A stretch of 64,000 nt of DNA from Bremia lactucae. Its lineage: Eukaryota > Oomycota > Peronosporomycetes > Peronosporales > Peronosporaceae. Below the pieces are notes generated by a model. That model saw only the letters and a program-made list of their open reading frames with translations, did no database searches and was not told where the DNA came from. A program made the position numbers and the translations under genes. The DNA lies in NCBI RefSeq assembly GCF_004359215.1, contig NC_090621.1:3961499-4025498 (forward strand), given 5' to 3'. Below, in pieces: positions 63,343-64,000 of the stretch (position 1 is its first letter; each line of letters opens with the position of its first letter).

Positions 63343-64000
63343 CGTATATGGCTTTCATTGCTACCTCAGCCCAGAAGTACTAGTCGAGCTTGGCGTGATG
63401 CATCATACTGCGTCCAATTTTAACAATTGTCCGAATAGCACGCTCTGCCGTCCCAGTAGTCTGGTGGGCGTACGGAACTGTAGTCCGCTGCTCAACTTCT
63501 TCATATTCGTAGAAAGTCTTGATCGAGCTTGTCGCGACTCACAACCTCCATCGTGCGTCACAAATTTGACTTATTTGGAAAACTGTGTTTGGATCTTCAT
63601 GATGTAGCTCCTAATGTGACCTTCACTGTCCGATTTGGTTCGCATGCTAAAAACCCTTCATACATCCGCTAGCTTCATTAACAATGAGTAGCAGATATAG
63701 CAGATACCTGCTACCTCCAAGTGAATCTTGTTCCATGGGACCGCAAATGTCGAGATGAAGCAATTCGAAGATGTCATAATGACCCTTGTCTCGGTTTCTT
63801 AAGAACGGTTTCTGAACTATTTTCATTGCTGACAGCCACGGCAAGTGCTTGACAAAATTTGTATAATTGACGTACTTGCATCCTTGATCATGTTTATGTT
63901 GACGATTTTGCGTAGCACTTGAACTGGAGTATGACCCATACGCGCGTGCAAATGAACCATCTTTGAATTTGTTACCGCATTAGCAGATCGTTTAGCCGTG
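63343..64000 (-). pseudogene. Element G: integrase core and GAG-pre-integrase
   Basis: The minus strand reads from the right edge: LHARMGHTPVQVL-like GAG-pre sequence (~63920-63960), a zinc-like CRGCQQ stretch (~63840), LHLDICGPMEQDS (63647-63800 frame), DEASGCMKGF, VTHDGG-like residues (~63550), [18 protein letters not shown] (~63440), then the end of the core FWAEVAMKAIY at 63343. There are stops, for example LD before YFWAE. The window cuts the element at 64000. Confidence 0.78.

Noticed and set aside
1..64000. Host effector or defence genes, tRNA or rRNA
   Set aside because: I looked for non-copia frames of useful length and for tRNA-like structure and saw none. Cross-family searches were not possible here.

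Overview
The window is a repeat-only block of a eukaryotic nuclear genome. Every stretch that can be identified is a Ty1/copia (Pseudoviridae-type) LTR retrotransposon, a piece of one, or an assembly gap (31895-32283, 38319-39067, 56512-56832, single n at 43478). The domain order gag with CCHC knuckle - DSG protease - D,D35E integrase - YVDD reverse transcriptase - RNase H identifies copia. I found no host gene, tRNA, rRNA or bacterial feature. Moderate GC, intronless polyproteins and half-tRNA-Met primer sites fit an oomycete or other protist/fungal genome. An oomycete is my guess from general knowledge and is not shown by the sequence.

Families (my labels). A: near-intact elements with 270-bp LTRs, at 22995-27611 (+), 52430-55980 (-) and 56833-60818 (-). 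D: an old, decayed relative of A with a 250-bp LTR, present as many near-identical pieces on the - strand. E: another decayed relative (17744-19461, 48108-50950, -). F: a composite at 4117-8835 (+) with an A-like body, its own 5' LTR and an A-type 3' LTR. B: a distant copia lineage at 13077-17743 (+) and 22969-31894 (-), with fragments at 43479-44550 and, as the related type C, 39068-40464. G: a heavily decayed, internally inverted element at 60819-64000.

Layout. 1-4116 D; 4117-8835 F; 8836-13076 D; 13077-17743 B1; 17744-19461 E1; 19462-22968 D; 22969-31894 B2 with A1 nested in its LTR; gap; 32284-38318 D, including one complete LTR-internal-LTR monomer (32320-36525); gap; 39068-40464 C; 40465-43477 D; 43479-44550 B3; 44551-48107 D; 48108-50950 E2; 50951-52429 D; 52430-55980 A2, a clean insertion in D with a GTATG target-site duplication; 55981-56511 D; gap; 56833-60818 A3; 60819-64000 G.

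The D pieces are arranged head to tail and share single LTRs (internal-LTR-internal-LTR, monomer 3,956 bp). They carry the same disabling mutations, so they look more like a DNA-level tandem array (macrosatellite) than independent retrotranspositions. Younger A and B elements have landed in this array. Several junctions are not simple insertions (different LTR types at the two ends, D-to-E switches at homologous positions). They may be real recombination, or assembly collapse and chimerism in a repeat, and the gaps make the second possibility serious.

The most notable biology is in four places: the gag start codon lies inside the tRNA primer-binding site in families A, B, D and F; the B-type LTR carries a 13-bp-period array of TGACGTCA palindromes; A2 has an exact 357-codon in-frame deletion that leaves one open 995-aa polyprotein; and G carries a precise 1.8-kb internal inversion.
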